Origin: Xanthomonas sp. DAR 34887 | GTDB taxonomy: Bacteria; Pseudomonadota; Gammaproteobacteria; Xanthomonadales; Xanthomonadaceae | DNA length: 64,000 nucleotides | Assembly (NCBI RefSeq): GCF_041245805.1 | Contig: NZ_CP162490.1 | Coordinates: forward strand, 3,759,001-3,823,000 | Direction of reading: 5' to 3' | Part shown: positions 42,254-50,818 of the stretch, one piece after another | Numbering within the stretch: the stretch's first letter is position 1 | How the letters are laid out: each line of letters starts with the position of its first letter | Made by a program: the position numbers and the translations under genes | Notes under the pieces: generated by a model | Database searches by the model: none | Seen by the model: only the letters and a program-made list of their open reading frames with translations | Told to the model about the DNA's origin: nothing

Positions 42254-44923
42254 TCACCCCTTCCGCCCCACCAACCACGCCTTGATCTGCGGCACCCGCT
42301 GCGCACGCAGCTTCACCCGCGTGCGGATGTCGGCAATGGCCGCGTCCGCATCCCGGCGCGACGTCGCGGCGAGGTTGCGATCGGCATAGGCCTGGATCTT
42401 GTCGACCATCTTCAGGTCGACCGAGCCGGCGCCCAGGCGCGGGTAGTAGCGGGCGCGCGAGGTGGTGTCGATCAGGGTGTCCACGCGGGTGCGGTGGGCC
42501 ACGGCGAAATCGAAGGCCAGGTCCGGGTGTTCGCCTGCGACCGCCGAGATCATGGAGGCGCTGTTGGTGGCGCCGGGCTCGTCGGTCAGCGCCATGTCCA
42601 GGGCGCGCTGCGCGAGTGCGTCGTCCTTGGCGGCAGCCAGCAGCAGGTAGTCCTGGTCGCGGATCATCGAGGACGTTTCCTTCTGCGCCATCCGGTGCAG
42701 CGCGTCCCAGGTGGCGGCGTCGGCATTGCGCGCGACGATGCCCAGCACGCTGTAGCGCAGTTCCGGCGACAAGGCCGTCGGGTCGGCCTGGAACGCGGCG
42801 AAACGGCGGCGCGCTTCGGCGATCACGGTGGCGTCGCCCATGCCGCCGAGCGTGTCGATCAGGTGCGCGCGCAGTTGCTGGATCTGGGCGGAGTCGCCTT
42901 CGCGGCCGTCCCAGCCCAGCGTGGCGAATTCCGGCGCCAGCCGCGACAGCGCGTAGCGGCGCCAGGCCGCCTGCGTCTTGGGATCGTCCTTGAACATGTC
43001 GTCGATGCCGGCGTAGACCCCGGACACGGTGACCCACAGGTCCGACGCCGCGCCCACCGGCACGGTGTCGGCCAGGCCGAGCAGGTCCGCTTGCGGCTGC
43101 AGGCCGACCGTGGCCAATGCGCTGGTATCCAGCAGCACGCCGAGTTGGTCCACCACCGGCAGCGTGGCGAAGCCGGCGGTCAGCGCCTTGAATTGCGCGG
43201 GCGCGTACAGCGTGCGGTAGTAGCCCTTCTGCCCGGCGTTGACCAGCACCGGCGCGGTGCAGCCAGGCAAGTGCAGCTGCGCGCTGCCGTCCACCAGCAC
43301 GCGCACTTCTTTGTCGCCGCTGCGCACGGCCACCGGCACGTGCCAGTGCAGCGGTTGCTTGTCGGGACGATCGAGGGTGTATTCGCCCTGCTCCAGGCGC
43401 ACGACGGTGGTGCCGGCGTTGCAGCTAGCGGTGACCTTGATCAGCGGCACGCCGGGCTGCAGGGTGAAGTCGTGCGCAACCTGCAGGAATTGCTTGCCGG
43501 GTGCGGCGGCGTCGATTTCCTGCCACAGGTCGCCGGTGACGGCGTTGCCGTAGGCGCGCTTCTTGATATAGCGGCGCACGCCGTCGCGCCATGCCTCGGC
43601 GCCGACGTAATCCTCCAGCATGCCGATCACCGCCGAGCCCTTTTCGTAGGTGATGCCGTCGAAGGCCTGGCTGGCCTGTTCGACGGTGGCCACGGTCTGC
43701 ACCACCGGATGGGTGGTGGCGTAGGCGTCGCGGCCCATGGCGGCGCGGCTGACGTAGGCCGGGCCGGTCTTGTCGATGTCCCATTCCGGATGCAGCTTGG
43801 CGGTGGTGCGTCCTTCCAGCCAGGTGGCGAAGCCTTCGTTGAGCCACAGGTCGTCCCACCAGGCCATGGTCACCAGGTCGCCGAACCACTGGTGCGCGAT
43901 CTCGTGCGCGGCGGTGGTGAACACGCTCTGCCGATCGGTCACGTCCGACACCGCCGGGTCCAGTAGCAGGGAATGTTCGAAGGTGAAGATGGCGCCCCAG
44001 TTTTCCATCGCGCTGAAGAACTGGCTGCCGCCCGGCGCGGCGATGTTGTCCAGCTTGGGCAGCGGATACGGCACGCCGAAGTAGTCGTTGTATTCGCGCA
44101 GCACGTCGCGGCCGGACTCCAGCGCGAAACGCGCCTGCTCGGCCTTGCCCTGCTGGGCGATCACGCCGATCTCGGTGCCGTTGTCGCCCTTGAGCGCGGT
44201 GCGTTCGAAATCGCCCACGCTCAGGAACAGCAGGTAGGTGGACATCTTCGGCGTGGTCTGGAACGCGACGCGCTTGAGGCCATGACCGAGGTCGGTGGTC
44301 GCGGCCACGGGCATGTTGCCGACCACCATCTGCGCGGCCGGTGCGTTCACCGTCAGGTCGAAGGTGGCCTTGAAGTCGGGTTCGTCCCAGGACGGCAGCA
44401 GGCGGCGCGCGTCGGAGTTCTCGAACTGCGTGAACAGCGCGCGGCGCTGGCCGTGCGGGGTGGCGTAGTCCAGCGCGAACAGGCCGTTGGCCTGGGTGTT
44501 GATGATGCCGCTGTAGTCGATGGACAGCATGTAGCTGCCCGGCGCCAGCGGCTTGGCGAACACGAAGCTGGCGGTCTGCGCGTCGGCATCGGTGACGACC
44601 TTGGCGACCAGCGCGACCTTGGCGTTGCCGCCGGTGAGGGTGCTTTGGCCGAAGCGAATGTCGGCCGCCTGCAGCACGATGCGGTCGGTGGCCTGCAACA
44701 CGTCGAGTTCGATGCGGACCTTGCCGTCGAAGGTCATCTTGTCGGCGTGAGGCGTGATCTCCAGCGCGTAGTGGCGCGGCCTGGCGGTGCGCGGCAACTG
44801 CGTGGTGACCACGGCGGCCGGCGCGGCGGCGGCGCTGGGTGCAGGAGATGCCGGCTGGGCGAACGTGCACGGCGAAACGCTGGCCAAGGCCAGGGCGATG
44901 GCGGTCGTGAGGATCTGGCGCAT
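42254..44923 (-). CDS. M1 family metallopeptidase (aminopeptidase N-like), exported
   Basis: An 889-residue protein. The leader MRQILTTAIALALASVSPCTFAQ is a signal peptide, with an Ala/Pro-rich linker after it. The exopeptidase motif SAMENWGAI and zinc motif HEIAHQWFG ... NEGFATWLEG (HExxH-18-E) are intact. The C-terminal ERAP1-like helical domain follows. The enzyme removes N-terminal residues from peptides in the periplasm. It stands alone on the minus strand. Its length matches exported M1 peptidases of Xanthomonas. Confidence 0.95.
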   Translation of the reverse strand: MRQILTTAIALALASVSPCTFAQPASPAPSAAAAPAAVVTTQLPRTARPRHYALEITPHADKMTFDGKVRIELDVLQATDRIVLQAADIRFGQSTLTGGNAKVALVAKVVTDADAQTASFVFAKPLAPGSYMLSIDYSGIINTQANGLFALDYATPHGQRRALFTQFENSDARRLLPSWDEPDFKATFDLTVNAPAAQMVVGNMPVAATTDLGHGLKRVAFQTTPKMSTYLLFLSVGDFERTALKGDNGTEIGVIAQQGKAEQARFALESGRDVLREYNDYFGVPYPLPKLDNIAAPGGSQFFSAMENWGAIFTFEHSLLLDPAVSDVTDRQSVFTTAAHEIAHQWFGDLVTMAWWDDLWLNEGFATWLEGRTTAKLHPEWDIDKTGPAYVSRAAMGRDAYATTHPVVQTVATVEQASQAFDGITYEKGSAVIGMLEDYVGAEAWRDGVRRYIKKRAYGNAVTGDLWQEIDAAAPGKQFLQVAHDFTLQPGVPLIKVTASCNAGTTVVRLEQGEYTLDRPDKQPLHWHVPVAVRSGDKEVRVLVDGSAQLHLPGCTAPVLVNAGQKGYYRTLYAPAQFKALTAGFATLPVVDQLGVLLDTSALATVGLQPQADLLGLADTVPVGAASDLWVTVSGVYAGIDDMFKDDPKTQAAWRRYALSRLAPEFATLGWDGREGDSAQIQQLRAHLIDTLGGMGDATVIAEARRRFAAFQADPTALSPELRYSVLGIVARNADAATWDALHRMAQKETSSMIRDQDYLLLAAAKDDALAQRALDMALTDEPGATNSASMISAVAGEHPDLAFDFAVAHRTRVDTLIDTTSRARYYPRLGAGSVDLKMVDKIQAYADRNLAATSRRDADAAIADIRTRVKLRAQRVPQIKAWLVGRKG

Positions 44924-45058
44924 GGGGGCTCTTCGAAGGGGCCGGCGCAGGATACAGACAGCGTGGCGCGTTCGATGCGGCCGCCTGGAACACAGACAGC
45001 GGGCAATCAGGTCGGGGCGCCAGGACCCCGCGGTACCGATCCGACGGCAGCGGCTAGG

Positions 45059-46288
45059 TCATGCCAGTTGCCGGAGTTGCGCCTCGCTGGGAAAGTCGCG
45101 CACGCGAAAGCGCGGCGGGCAGAAGTCCGGCTCCTGCTGCATCAGCCCGGCGACCACCGCGACCGCCTTGTCCCAGTCCGCGACCACCACGTCCGCGTCG
45201 CCGTCGTCCTTCGGCGCGACGAAGGCGATGCGATCGGCCTTCGGCAAGAAGGTGTCGACATCGCGGGTCCAGGTCGCCAGCGAGAACTGCCGGCCGCTGC
45301 CGTCGTTCTCCTCGAACACGCGGTAGGAGGCGACGAAGATGTCGGTCTGGTTCGCGGCGTGGATCTTTTCCAGAAGCTCCTTTTGCAGGGCGTAAGCCGG
45401 CGCCTCCATCATGCGCTGCAGATCGGCCTGACGGCAGCGGTGCTCGGGCTGCGGCAGCGCGAACGGGACCATCCGGCGCGCGTCGTCGTAAGTGAAGGCC
45501 GCCGCCGAGATGCAACGGCCGTTCTCGGCCGCTTCCAGGCTCAGCTCCAGCATGCCCGCCATCGCGGCTTCGTCGCGGTCGCCCACCACCAGCAGGCAGT
45601 CGCGGGTGGGCAGCATGAACACCGGCCGCCCCTTCACCGGCACGCGCTGCAGCACGTCGGGCAGCAACACGCGGCTGGTGTCGTAGGCATCCTGCCACGC
45701 GCCCCGGAAAATGCCGGCGGCGACCTCGACGAAGCGGTCCGGCGTGGCGTCGCGCAGGTTGTCGTGGGCGATGGCCAGGGCCTCCTCGAAGGTGATGCCC
45801 CAGGTATCTTTCGGCCCGCCGAGCATGCTGGAGGTCGAATCGGGGCGGTCGATCGCCAGCAACTCCACGCAGTCCTCGCTCAGTTCGCGCACGACGGCCG
45901 TGAAAGGCGTCTCCCAGCCATGCTTGCGGACATGTTCCAGGCGCATTTCCTCGAACATGCTGCGATGGCGCACGACGGGCATCAGCATCGGCCGCACCTG
46001 CTCCAACGTCTCGATCTGGTTTTCTTCGCCGCCCTCCTCCACGAACGCGGCGGCATAGCTGCGCAGCACCTCGGCGCGGCGCTGGCGATCGGCCGCGGTG
46101 GTGTAATCGTGGTAGGCGTTGTGCAGATTGATGATGCGCCCGCGTGGCGCGACAAGGCGGAATTCGTCCGGCCGGTACGTCAGCTCCTCCCGATACCCCT
46201 GCGCGCGCAACGCCTCCTCGAACAGCTTGGCGAATGTATCCGGGCTGGGTTTGCGCGTGAGCAGTTTGTCGAGCAGTGCTGCGAACAT
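45059..46288 (-). CDS. DUF1444-like cytoplasmic protein, 409 aa
   Basis: The protein has the look of DUF1444/YtpQ-type proteins: RVRPMLMPVVRHRS-type text (VRPMLMPVVRHRSM), FTAVVRELSEDCVELLAIDRP, and LLPDVLQRVPVKGRPVFMLPTRDCLLVVGDRDE. It has no leader and no catalytic signature I can name. The ATG is preceded by AAGGAAGG. The function is unknown. It reads toward the aminopeptidase gene, separated by 135 bases. Confidence 0.65.
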   Translation of the reverse strand: MFAALLDKLLTRKPSPDTFAKLFEEALRAQGYREELTYRPDEFRLVAPRGRIINLHNAYHDYTTAADRQRRAEVLRSYAAAFVEEGGEENQIETLEQVRPMLMPVVRHRSMFEEMRLEHVRKHGWETPFTAVVRELSEDCVELLAIDRPDSTSSMLGGPKDTWGITFEEALAIAHDNLRDATPDRFVEVAAGIFRGAWQDAYDTSRVLLPDVLQRVPVKGRPVFMLPTRDCLLVVGDRDEAAMAGMLELSLEAAENGRCISAAAFTYDDARRMVPFALPQPEHRCRQADLQRMMEAPAYALQKELLEKIHAANQTDIFVASYRVFEENDGSGRQFSLATWTRDVDTFLPKADRIAFVAPKDDGDADVVVADWDKAVAVVAGLMQQEPDFCPPRFRVRDFPSEAQLRQLA

Positions 46289-46622
46289 CAGCGGCCTTCC
46301 TTGGTGGAGTGTCGTCGTGCTTGTTGCGCACAGAACGCTAGCACAACTGTAGTCGCGACCAAATGCCTGCTCTCGGCTCGCGATTCTCACTCAGCTCAGG
46401 CGCCAGCTCGATGCGCGCCAGGCTATCTGGCCAGCTTGCGCGCCACGGGACGTTTGGCTAGCTCACCTGACATGCGCTTTTCCGGATAGACGGATATCGC
46501 TCCACGCAATGGCCTTCTCGAAGGCGACCATGCTGGCATAGTGCTGCTCGGCCACGGCATCGAAGTCGGCGCAAGGCTTGTAGTGCGATTTTGCACGCGC
46601 CACCCTCGTCATGCCGCAATTC
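46289..46622. other. Intergenic region with an uncertain short frame
   Basis: A minus-strand frame ending at 46463 contains YKPCADFDAVAEQHYASMVA and AFEKAIAWSDI, which looks protein-like, but it only begins inside the next gene and no proper start is visible. It may be a remnant. No other element is seen. Confidence 0.3.
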
Positions 46623-47318
46623 TTACTGTGGCCGCAAAAGAAGCATGGATTGAAGCCGCTCTCGCACAATCCCTGCTCTTCCAGGTTCGGCCACCAGGCC
46701 CGGCAGCGCATTCGCGAACGCAGGATTGTCCAGCAACGCTGCAAACGCGTTGGCGACCGCATGCCTCAAAGCTTCCGGCGCCACGGCAAGTTCTTCCGCC
46801 AGTTCGGCCCGCCCGTCGACGACATTGAGCACGTCCTCCAGATCGTGGCTGGAAAGAAAGTCGCCCTGACCCCGCGTAGCGAAGGCTTCGAGCTTCGTCG
46901 CGACGAACGCAACCGCTGTCACCATCCGTATGGACAAACGCTCATCCAATTCAGCTGACTGAGCGGTTTCCACGGCGTAGGCGTACCAACGATTCGAGAA
47001 GCCGAGGACCTCGGAATCCACCGGCATCAGATCGAACACCACGCCAGACTCACGATGCACCCAACGACAGACCACGCCACTTTCCATCTCGCGGGCGAAG
47101 CCTTGCGTCTGTACGCGGTCTTCGATACGACGGAACCGGGACCAGTCCAGATCCACCACCGCATCGACGTCGTAGGTAGAGCGAACGCTCTCGGCCAATG
47201 GATCTGACAGCAGCAGGCCAACGACTGCGCCACCGAGGAAGACGACCTGCTCGCGCAGTTCGCCTAGCGCAGCGGCGATCACGCGTAGATGCGGCAGGTT
47301 GGGATCGTCAGTTCGCAT
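46623..47318 (-). CDS. Nucleotidyltransferase-like protein (AbiEii/MNT-type fold), 231 aa
   Basis: The N-terminal part reads VVFLGGAVVGLLLSDPLAESVRSTYDVDAVVDLDW. The GG followed by D-x-D (DVDAVVD) is the active-site pattern of nucleotidyltransferases such as AbiEii or MNT toxins. The downstream region (FVATKLEAFATRGQGDFLSSHDLEDVLNVVDG) is the familiar Lys/Asp-containing helical block of that group. Its start overlaps the end of the HTH gene by 11 bases, and this arrangement with an upstream regulator is typical of two-gene toxin/antitoxin-like modules. Enzymatic activity is inferred. Confidence 0.75.
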   Translation of the reverse strand: MRTDDPNLPHLRVIAAALGELREQVVFLGGAVVGLLLSDPLAESVRSTYDVDAVVDLDWSRFRRIEDRVQTQGFAREMESGVVCRWVHRESGVVFDLMPVDSEVLGFSNRWYAYAVETAQSAELDERLSIRMVTAVAFVATKLEAFATRGQGDFLSSHDLEDVLNVVDGRAELAEELAVAPEALRHAVANAFAALLDNPAFANALPGLVAEPGRAGIVRERLQSMLLLRPQ

Positions 47319-47838
47319 CGCCGAGGCCCAACCGCTGCTTGAGGTGCTTGGCAGCCAATGCGCGCTCGCGCGCGCGGCCGACGCGCAAGGCGTCCTGAAG
47401 CGCCAACAATTCGTACAAACCAGGATCGGCCAGCGCAGCGTGCGGCGCATTGGCGGATAACGGCGGCACGCCCGGCCCCTTTGCCGTGCCTTCTGCACTA
47501 GGCCATACCGGCGCCTCGCCCGTGACGCTGGCGATATCGACGGACAGCGGCGGCGCGCCGAATGCCGTGGGGATACCTCGCCGCACAGGACCCAAGGTTG
47601 CGGGAAACGCGTAGCGCACGCCGTGTACTGCGAATTCATGCAGCGCCGTGCGCACCGCCTCCCATTCGCCGCGCCCTTTCTCGAGCGCCAGACCGGACGC
47701 TATGCATCGCTTCACGCTACGGTGCACTTGCGAGGCACTCATCCGCAGCGCTTCGCCCAAGGATGCATACGTCCAGGATCGCCCTGCTTGGGCGACCTGT
47801 TTGTACAGCACCACAAGATCCTGGGGCTTGAGCTCCAC
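47308..47838 (-). CDS. HTH transcriptional regulator paired with the nucleotidyltransferase
   Basis: A 176-residue protein from a GTG start (VELKPQDLVVLYKQVAQAGR). Residues ~20-55, WTYASLGEALRMSASQVHRSVKRCIASGLA, form a winged helix-turn-helix. The C-terminal part holds a proline-rich linker and a closing helix RARERALAAKHLKQRLGLG. A perfect 22-bp palindrome lies 12 bases upstream of the start, strongly suggesting autoregulation. It overlaps the nucleotidyltransferase gene by 11 bases and is probably its antitoxin or regulator. Confidence 0.78.
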   Translation of the reverse strand: MELKPQDLVVLYKQVAQAGRSWTYASLGEALRMSASQVHRSVKRCIASGLALEKGRGEWEAVRTALHEFAVHGVRYAFPATLGPVRRGIPTAFGAPPLSVDIASVTGEAPVWPSAEGTAKGPGVPPLSANAPHAALADPGLYELLALQDALRVGRARERALAAKHLKQRLGLGDAN

Positions 47839-47850
47839 ACCACACCTTTA

Positions 47851-47872
47851 TTCCATATTCCAGAATATGGAA
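47851..47872. promoter_or_regulatory. Perfect 22-bp palindromic operator
   Basis: TTCCATATTC-CA-GAATATGGAA: two 10-base arms are exact complements around a CA centre. It is AT-rich in GC-rich surroundings and lies directly before the GTG of the HTH gene, so it overlaps the expected promoter. Confidence 0.8.
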
Positions 47873-47908
47873 TATCTACCCTAGTGTATTGCTTTGCAAG
47901 CTTTTAGC

Positions 47909-47938
47909 CAAAAAAAGAAGGCCCCTTGCGGGGCCTTC
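47909..47938 (-). terminator. Rho-independent terminator of purA
   Basis: On the minus strand an AAGGCCCC-GCAA-GGGGCCTT stem-loop is followed by CTTTTTTT. It lies 38 bases beyond the purA stop. Confidence 0.9.
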
Positions 47939-47975
47939 CTGCGAAACTCGCTCCGGTAAGCACCGGAACGCAGGA

Positions 47976-49268
47976 TCACGCAAACGGATCCTGCAACACC
48001 ATCGTGTGGTCGCGGTCCGGGCCGGTGGAGACGATCGAGATCGGGCAGCCGGCCAGTTCCTCCAGCGCGCGCAGGTAGGCGCGGGCGGCGGGCGGCAGTT
48101 CTTCCCACACGGTGATGCCGTGGGTGTTCTCGGTCCAGCCGGGGAACTCCAGGTACACCGGGGTGCACTCTTCCCAGCCCTGCGCGTCCAGCGGCGCGTA
48201 CTCGGTGCGCTTGCCGCGGTATTCGTAGGCGATGCAGATCTTCAGCTTCTCCATGCCGTCGAGCACGTCGAGCTTGGTGATGCACAGGCCGGAGATGCCA
48301 TTGATGGCCACGGCGCGCTTGAGCGCGACGATGTCCATCCAGCCGCAGCGGCGCGGGCGGCCGGTGGACGCGCCGTACTCGGCGCCGCGGTCGCGGATGC
48401 CCTGGCCCACTTCGTCGTCCAGTTCGGTCGGGAACGGGCCGCCGCCGACGCGGGTGGCGTAGGCCTTGGCGATGCCCAGCACGTAGTCGATCGCATCGGC
48501 GCCGACGCCGGTGCCGGCCAGCGCGCCGCCGACGGTGGTGTTGGAGCTGGTCACGTACGGATAGGTGCCGTGGTCGATGTCCAGCAACGCGCCCTGCGCG
48601 CCTTCGAACAGCACGCGCTTGCCCTGCTTGCGCAAGTCGTGGAGGATGCCGGCCACGTCGGACTTCATCGGCTGCACGTATTCGCCGAAGGCCAGGGCCT
48701 CGTCGAAGGTCTTCTGGAAATCGACCGCGTCCACGCCCAGGTACTTGGTCAGCACGAAGTTGTGGTAGTCCAGCGCGGTGCGCAGCAGTTCTTCCAGCTG
48801 CGGCGGGTAATGCAGGTCGGCGACGCGGATGCCGCGGCGCGCCACCTTGTCTTCGTAGGCCGGGCCGATGCCGCGGCCGGTGGTGCCGATGGCCTTGCCG
48901 CCGGCGGCCTTCTCGCGGGCCTGATCCAGGGCGATGTGGTACGGCATGATCAGCGGCGCGGCCGGGGAGATCTTCAGGCGCGAACGCACTTCCACGCCCG
49001 CTTCCTCCAGCTCGCTGATTTCCTTGATCAGCGCGGCCGGCGAGATGACCACGCCATTGCCGATCAGGCACAGCGCGTCTTCGCGCAGGATGCCGGACGG
49101 GATCAGGTGCAGGACGGTCTTCTTGCCATTGATGACGAGGGTGTGGCCGGCGTTGTGGCCGCCCTGGAAGCGCACGACGGCGCCGATTTCCTCGGTGAGC
49201 AGATCGACGATCTTGCCTTTGCCTTCATCGCCCCACTGGGCGCCGAGCACGACAACTGACTGACCCAT
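47976..49268 (-). CDS. purA: Adenylosuccinate synthetase
   Basis: A 430-residue GTP-dependent enzyme making adenylosuccinate from IMP and aspartate in AMP synthesis. Signature text is present: VVVLGAQWGDEGKGKIVD at the N-terminus, FQGGHNAGHT, TTGRGIGPAYEDK, VLFEGAQGALLDIDHGTYPYVT, GGGPFPTE and the C-terminal STGPDRDHT. The length matches bacterial PurA. The start MGQSVVVLG is chosen over an upstream ATG. A canonical terminator follows, and the gene for a DUF2065 protein lies upstream on the same strand. Confidence 0.98.
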   Translation of the reverse strand: MGQSVVVLGAQWGDEGKGKIVDLLTEEIGAVVRFQGGHNAGHTLVINGKKTVLHLIPSGILREDALCLIGNGVVISPAALIKEISELEEAGVEVRSRLKISPAAPLIMPYHIALDQAREKAAGGKAIGTTGRGIGPAYEDKVARRGIRVADLHYPPQLEELLRTALDYHNFVLTKYLGVDAVDFQKTFDEALAFGEYVQPMKSDVAGILHDLRKQGKRVLFEGAQGALLDIDHGTYPYVTSSNTTVGGALAGTGVGADAIDYVLGIAKAYATRVGGGPFPTELDDEVGQGIRDRGAEYGASTGRPRRCGWMDIVALKRAVAINGISGLCITKLDVLDGMEKLKICIAYEYRGKRTEYAPLDAQGWEECTPVYLEFPGWTENTHGITVWEELPPAARAYLRALEELAGCPISIVSTGPDRDHTMVLQDPFA

Positions 49269-49540
49269 GGCTGGGTAACTCCTGGTTTGCTGCGCGACCA
49301 TCGGGGCCGCACGGGTGTGGTGGCCATGCACGGGTCTTGCCGGCGCCGGCACGGCCGCTCCATCGGGGAGCGTCCAGGCGGCGGCAGACCCTTACACGGA
49401 AAAAGCCGGTCGAGGCGCTCGTGTGGAGCGGGCCCGGCCGGCTTTTGTGCATTATCCGGGTTTTGGGTGACGGTCACCACCCCTTGCGTGGCCGCGTTCA
49501 GCGATCTGCCCGATCCGCGCGATCGGATGTGGGATGCGGG

Positions 49541-49726
49541 TCAGGCGCGGACCCACAGCAGCGCCAGCAACCCTATCGCCAGGGCCACGCCGCCGGCGAT
49601 GCGCAGCTGCGCGGCCGGCATGGCCAGCAGTTGCTGCACCATCCGCTTCCAGGCCTCCGGCGCCACCAGCAGCACCAGACCTTCGAAGACGACGACCAAG
49701 CACACCGCTGCGATCAGATCGTGCAT
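49541..49726 (-). CDS. DUF2065 family small membrane protein
   Basis: A 61-residue protein with two transmembrane helices (LIAAVCLVVVFEGLVLLVAP and IAGGVALAIGLLALLWV) joined by a short amphipathic loop (EAWKRMVQQLLAMPAAQL), the DUF2065 pattern. Proteins of this type are commonly encoded between hflC and purA in gammaproteobacteria, as here. The function is unknown. Confidence 0.9.
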   Translation of the reverse strand: MHDLIAAVCLVVVFEGLVLLVAPEAWKRMVQQLLAMPAAQLRIAGGVALAIGLLALLWVRA

Positions 49727-49784
49727 GGGGGTGCCTTGAGCGGGGGATGGGTTGAGCGCGTCAGCGCTGGCGCGCTCCGAAATC

Positions 49785-49868
49785 TGTAGGAGCGGCTTCA
49801 GCCGCGACAGGTTCTACGGATACAGGCTCTACGGATACAACCTGTCGCGGCTGAAGCCGCTCCTACAG
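49785..49868. repeat. Inverted intergenic repeat
   Basis: A tgtaggagcggcttcagccgcgacagg arm and its complement flank a loop containing the 12-base duplication aggttctacgga / aggctctacgga. It is followed near 49920 by another short repeat word, aatcctaaatcccgaatcccc. Confidence 0.85.
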
Positions 49869-49954
49869 GGGATGTGGCTGCGGCTAGCCTCCCCGCGTGG
49901 AACCGGGATCCGCTTTTACGAATCCTAAATCCCGAATCCCCAATCCCCGCTCGA

Positions 49955-50818
49955 TCAGCGCTCGCTCTTGAGGTACTGCAGGAACGGATCGTTCTTGTCC
50001 AGCACGATCACCGCGTTGCCGTCGGCCATGGCGCCGCGATACGCCTCCAGGCTGCGGTAGAACGCGTAGAACGACGGGTCGGCGGAGCCGGCCTTGCCGT
50101 AGATGCTGGCGGCCTGCGCGTCGCCTTCGCCGCGCAGCTTCTGCGCGTCGCGCTCGGCCTCGGCGACCAGCACGGTGCTCTCGCGGTCGGCCTGGGCACG
50201 GATGGTCAGCGCCTGCTCCTCGCCTTCGGCGCGCAGCTTGCTGGCTTCCTGCTTGCGCTGCGCGCGCATGCGCTCGTACACGTCGGTGATCACCTGGCTG
50301 TCGGTCGGCAGGTCGATCTGCTTGATGCGCAGGTCGGTGATCTGCATGCCCAGGGTCTTGCCGGCGGCGTTGATCGTGTTCAACTGCTGCGCGATCAGCT
50401 CGCTGCGGTCGCCGGACACCAGCTGCTGCAGGGTGCGCGCGTTGATCTGGTTGCGCAGCGAATCGATGATGATCGGCGCCAGGCGCGCGTTGGCCACCTT
50501 CTCGTCGCCGCCGGTGGCGCGGTAGAAGGCGCGCACGTCGGAGATGTAGCCGATGGCGAAGAAGTCGACGCTGACGTCCTTCTGCTCGGCGGTGAAGTAG
50601 CGTGCCGGCGGCGTGTCCAGCACCTGGAAGCGGCGATCGAACACACGCGCCGATTCCACCAGCGGCAGCTTGAAGTGCAGGCCCGGCTTGAGGTCGGCGC
50701 GGGCCACGCGGCCCAGGTTCAGCACCATCGCGGTCTGGTCTTCGCGCACCACGAAGACCGAACTGAACAGCAGGATCAGTGCGGCGATCGCAACGCTCGC
50801 CCACAGGGAAATTCTCAT
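49955..50818 (-). CDS. hflC: HflC, SPFH-domain regulator of the FtsH protease
   Basis: A 287-residue membrane-anchored protein: one N-terminal helix (LWASVAIAALILLFSSVFVV), then an SPFH/prohibitin domain (AMVLNLGRVARADLKPGLHFKLP), a long coiled segment (ERMRAQRKQEASKLRAEGEEQAL) and a C-terminal SLEAYRGAMADG, all typical of HflC. It forms the HflKC complex that surrounds FtsH. The start overlaps the hflK stop by 4 bases (ATGA). Confidence 0.97.
   Translation of the reverse strand: MRISLWASVAIAALILLFSSVFVVREDQTAMVLNLGRVARADLKPGLHFKLPLVESARVFDRRFQVLDTPPARYFTAEQKDVSVDFFAIGYISDVRAFYRATGGDEKVANARLAPIIIDSLRNQINARTLQQLVSGDRSELIAQQLNTINAAGKTLGMQITDLRIKQIDLPTDSQVITDVYERMRAQRKQEASKLRAEGEEQALTIRAQADRESTVLVAEAERDAQKLRGEGDAQAASIYGKAGSADPSFYAFYRSLEAYRGAMADGNAVIVLDKNDPFLQYLKSER

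Noticed and set aside
43973..46489. An 838-residue plus-strand frame opposite the aminopeptidase and DUF1444-like genes
   Set aside because: It is a GC-rich antisense frame without domains, opposite genes with clear catalytic or family motifs.
46463..46762. A 99-residue minus-strand gene after the nucleotidyltransferase
   Set aside because: It starts inside the nucleotidyltransferase gene in another frame and shows no family; at most a remnant.
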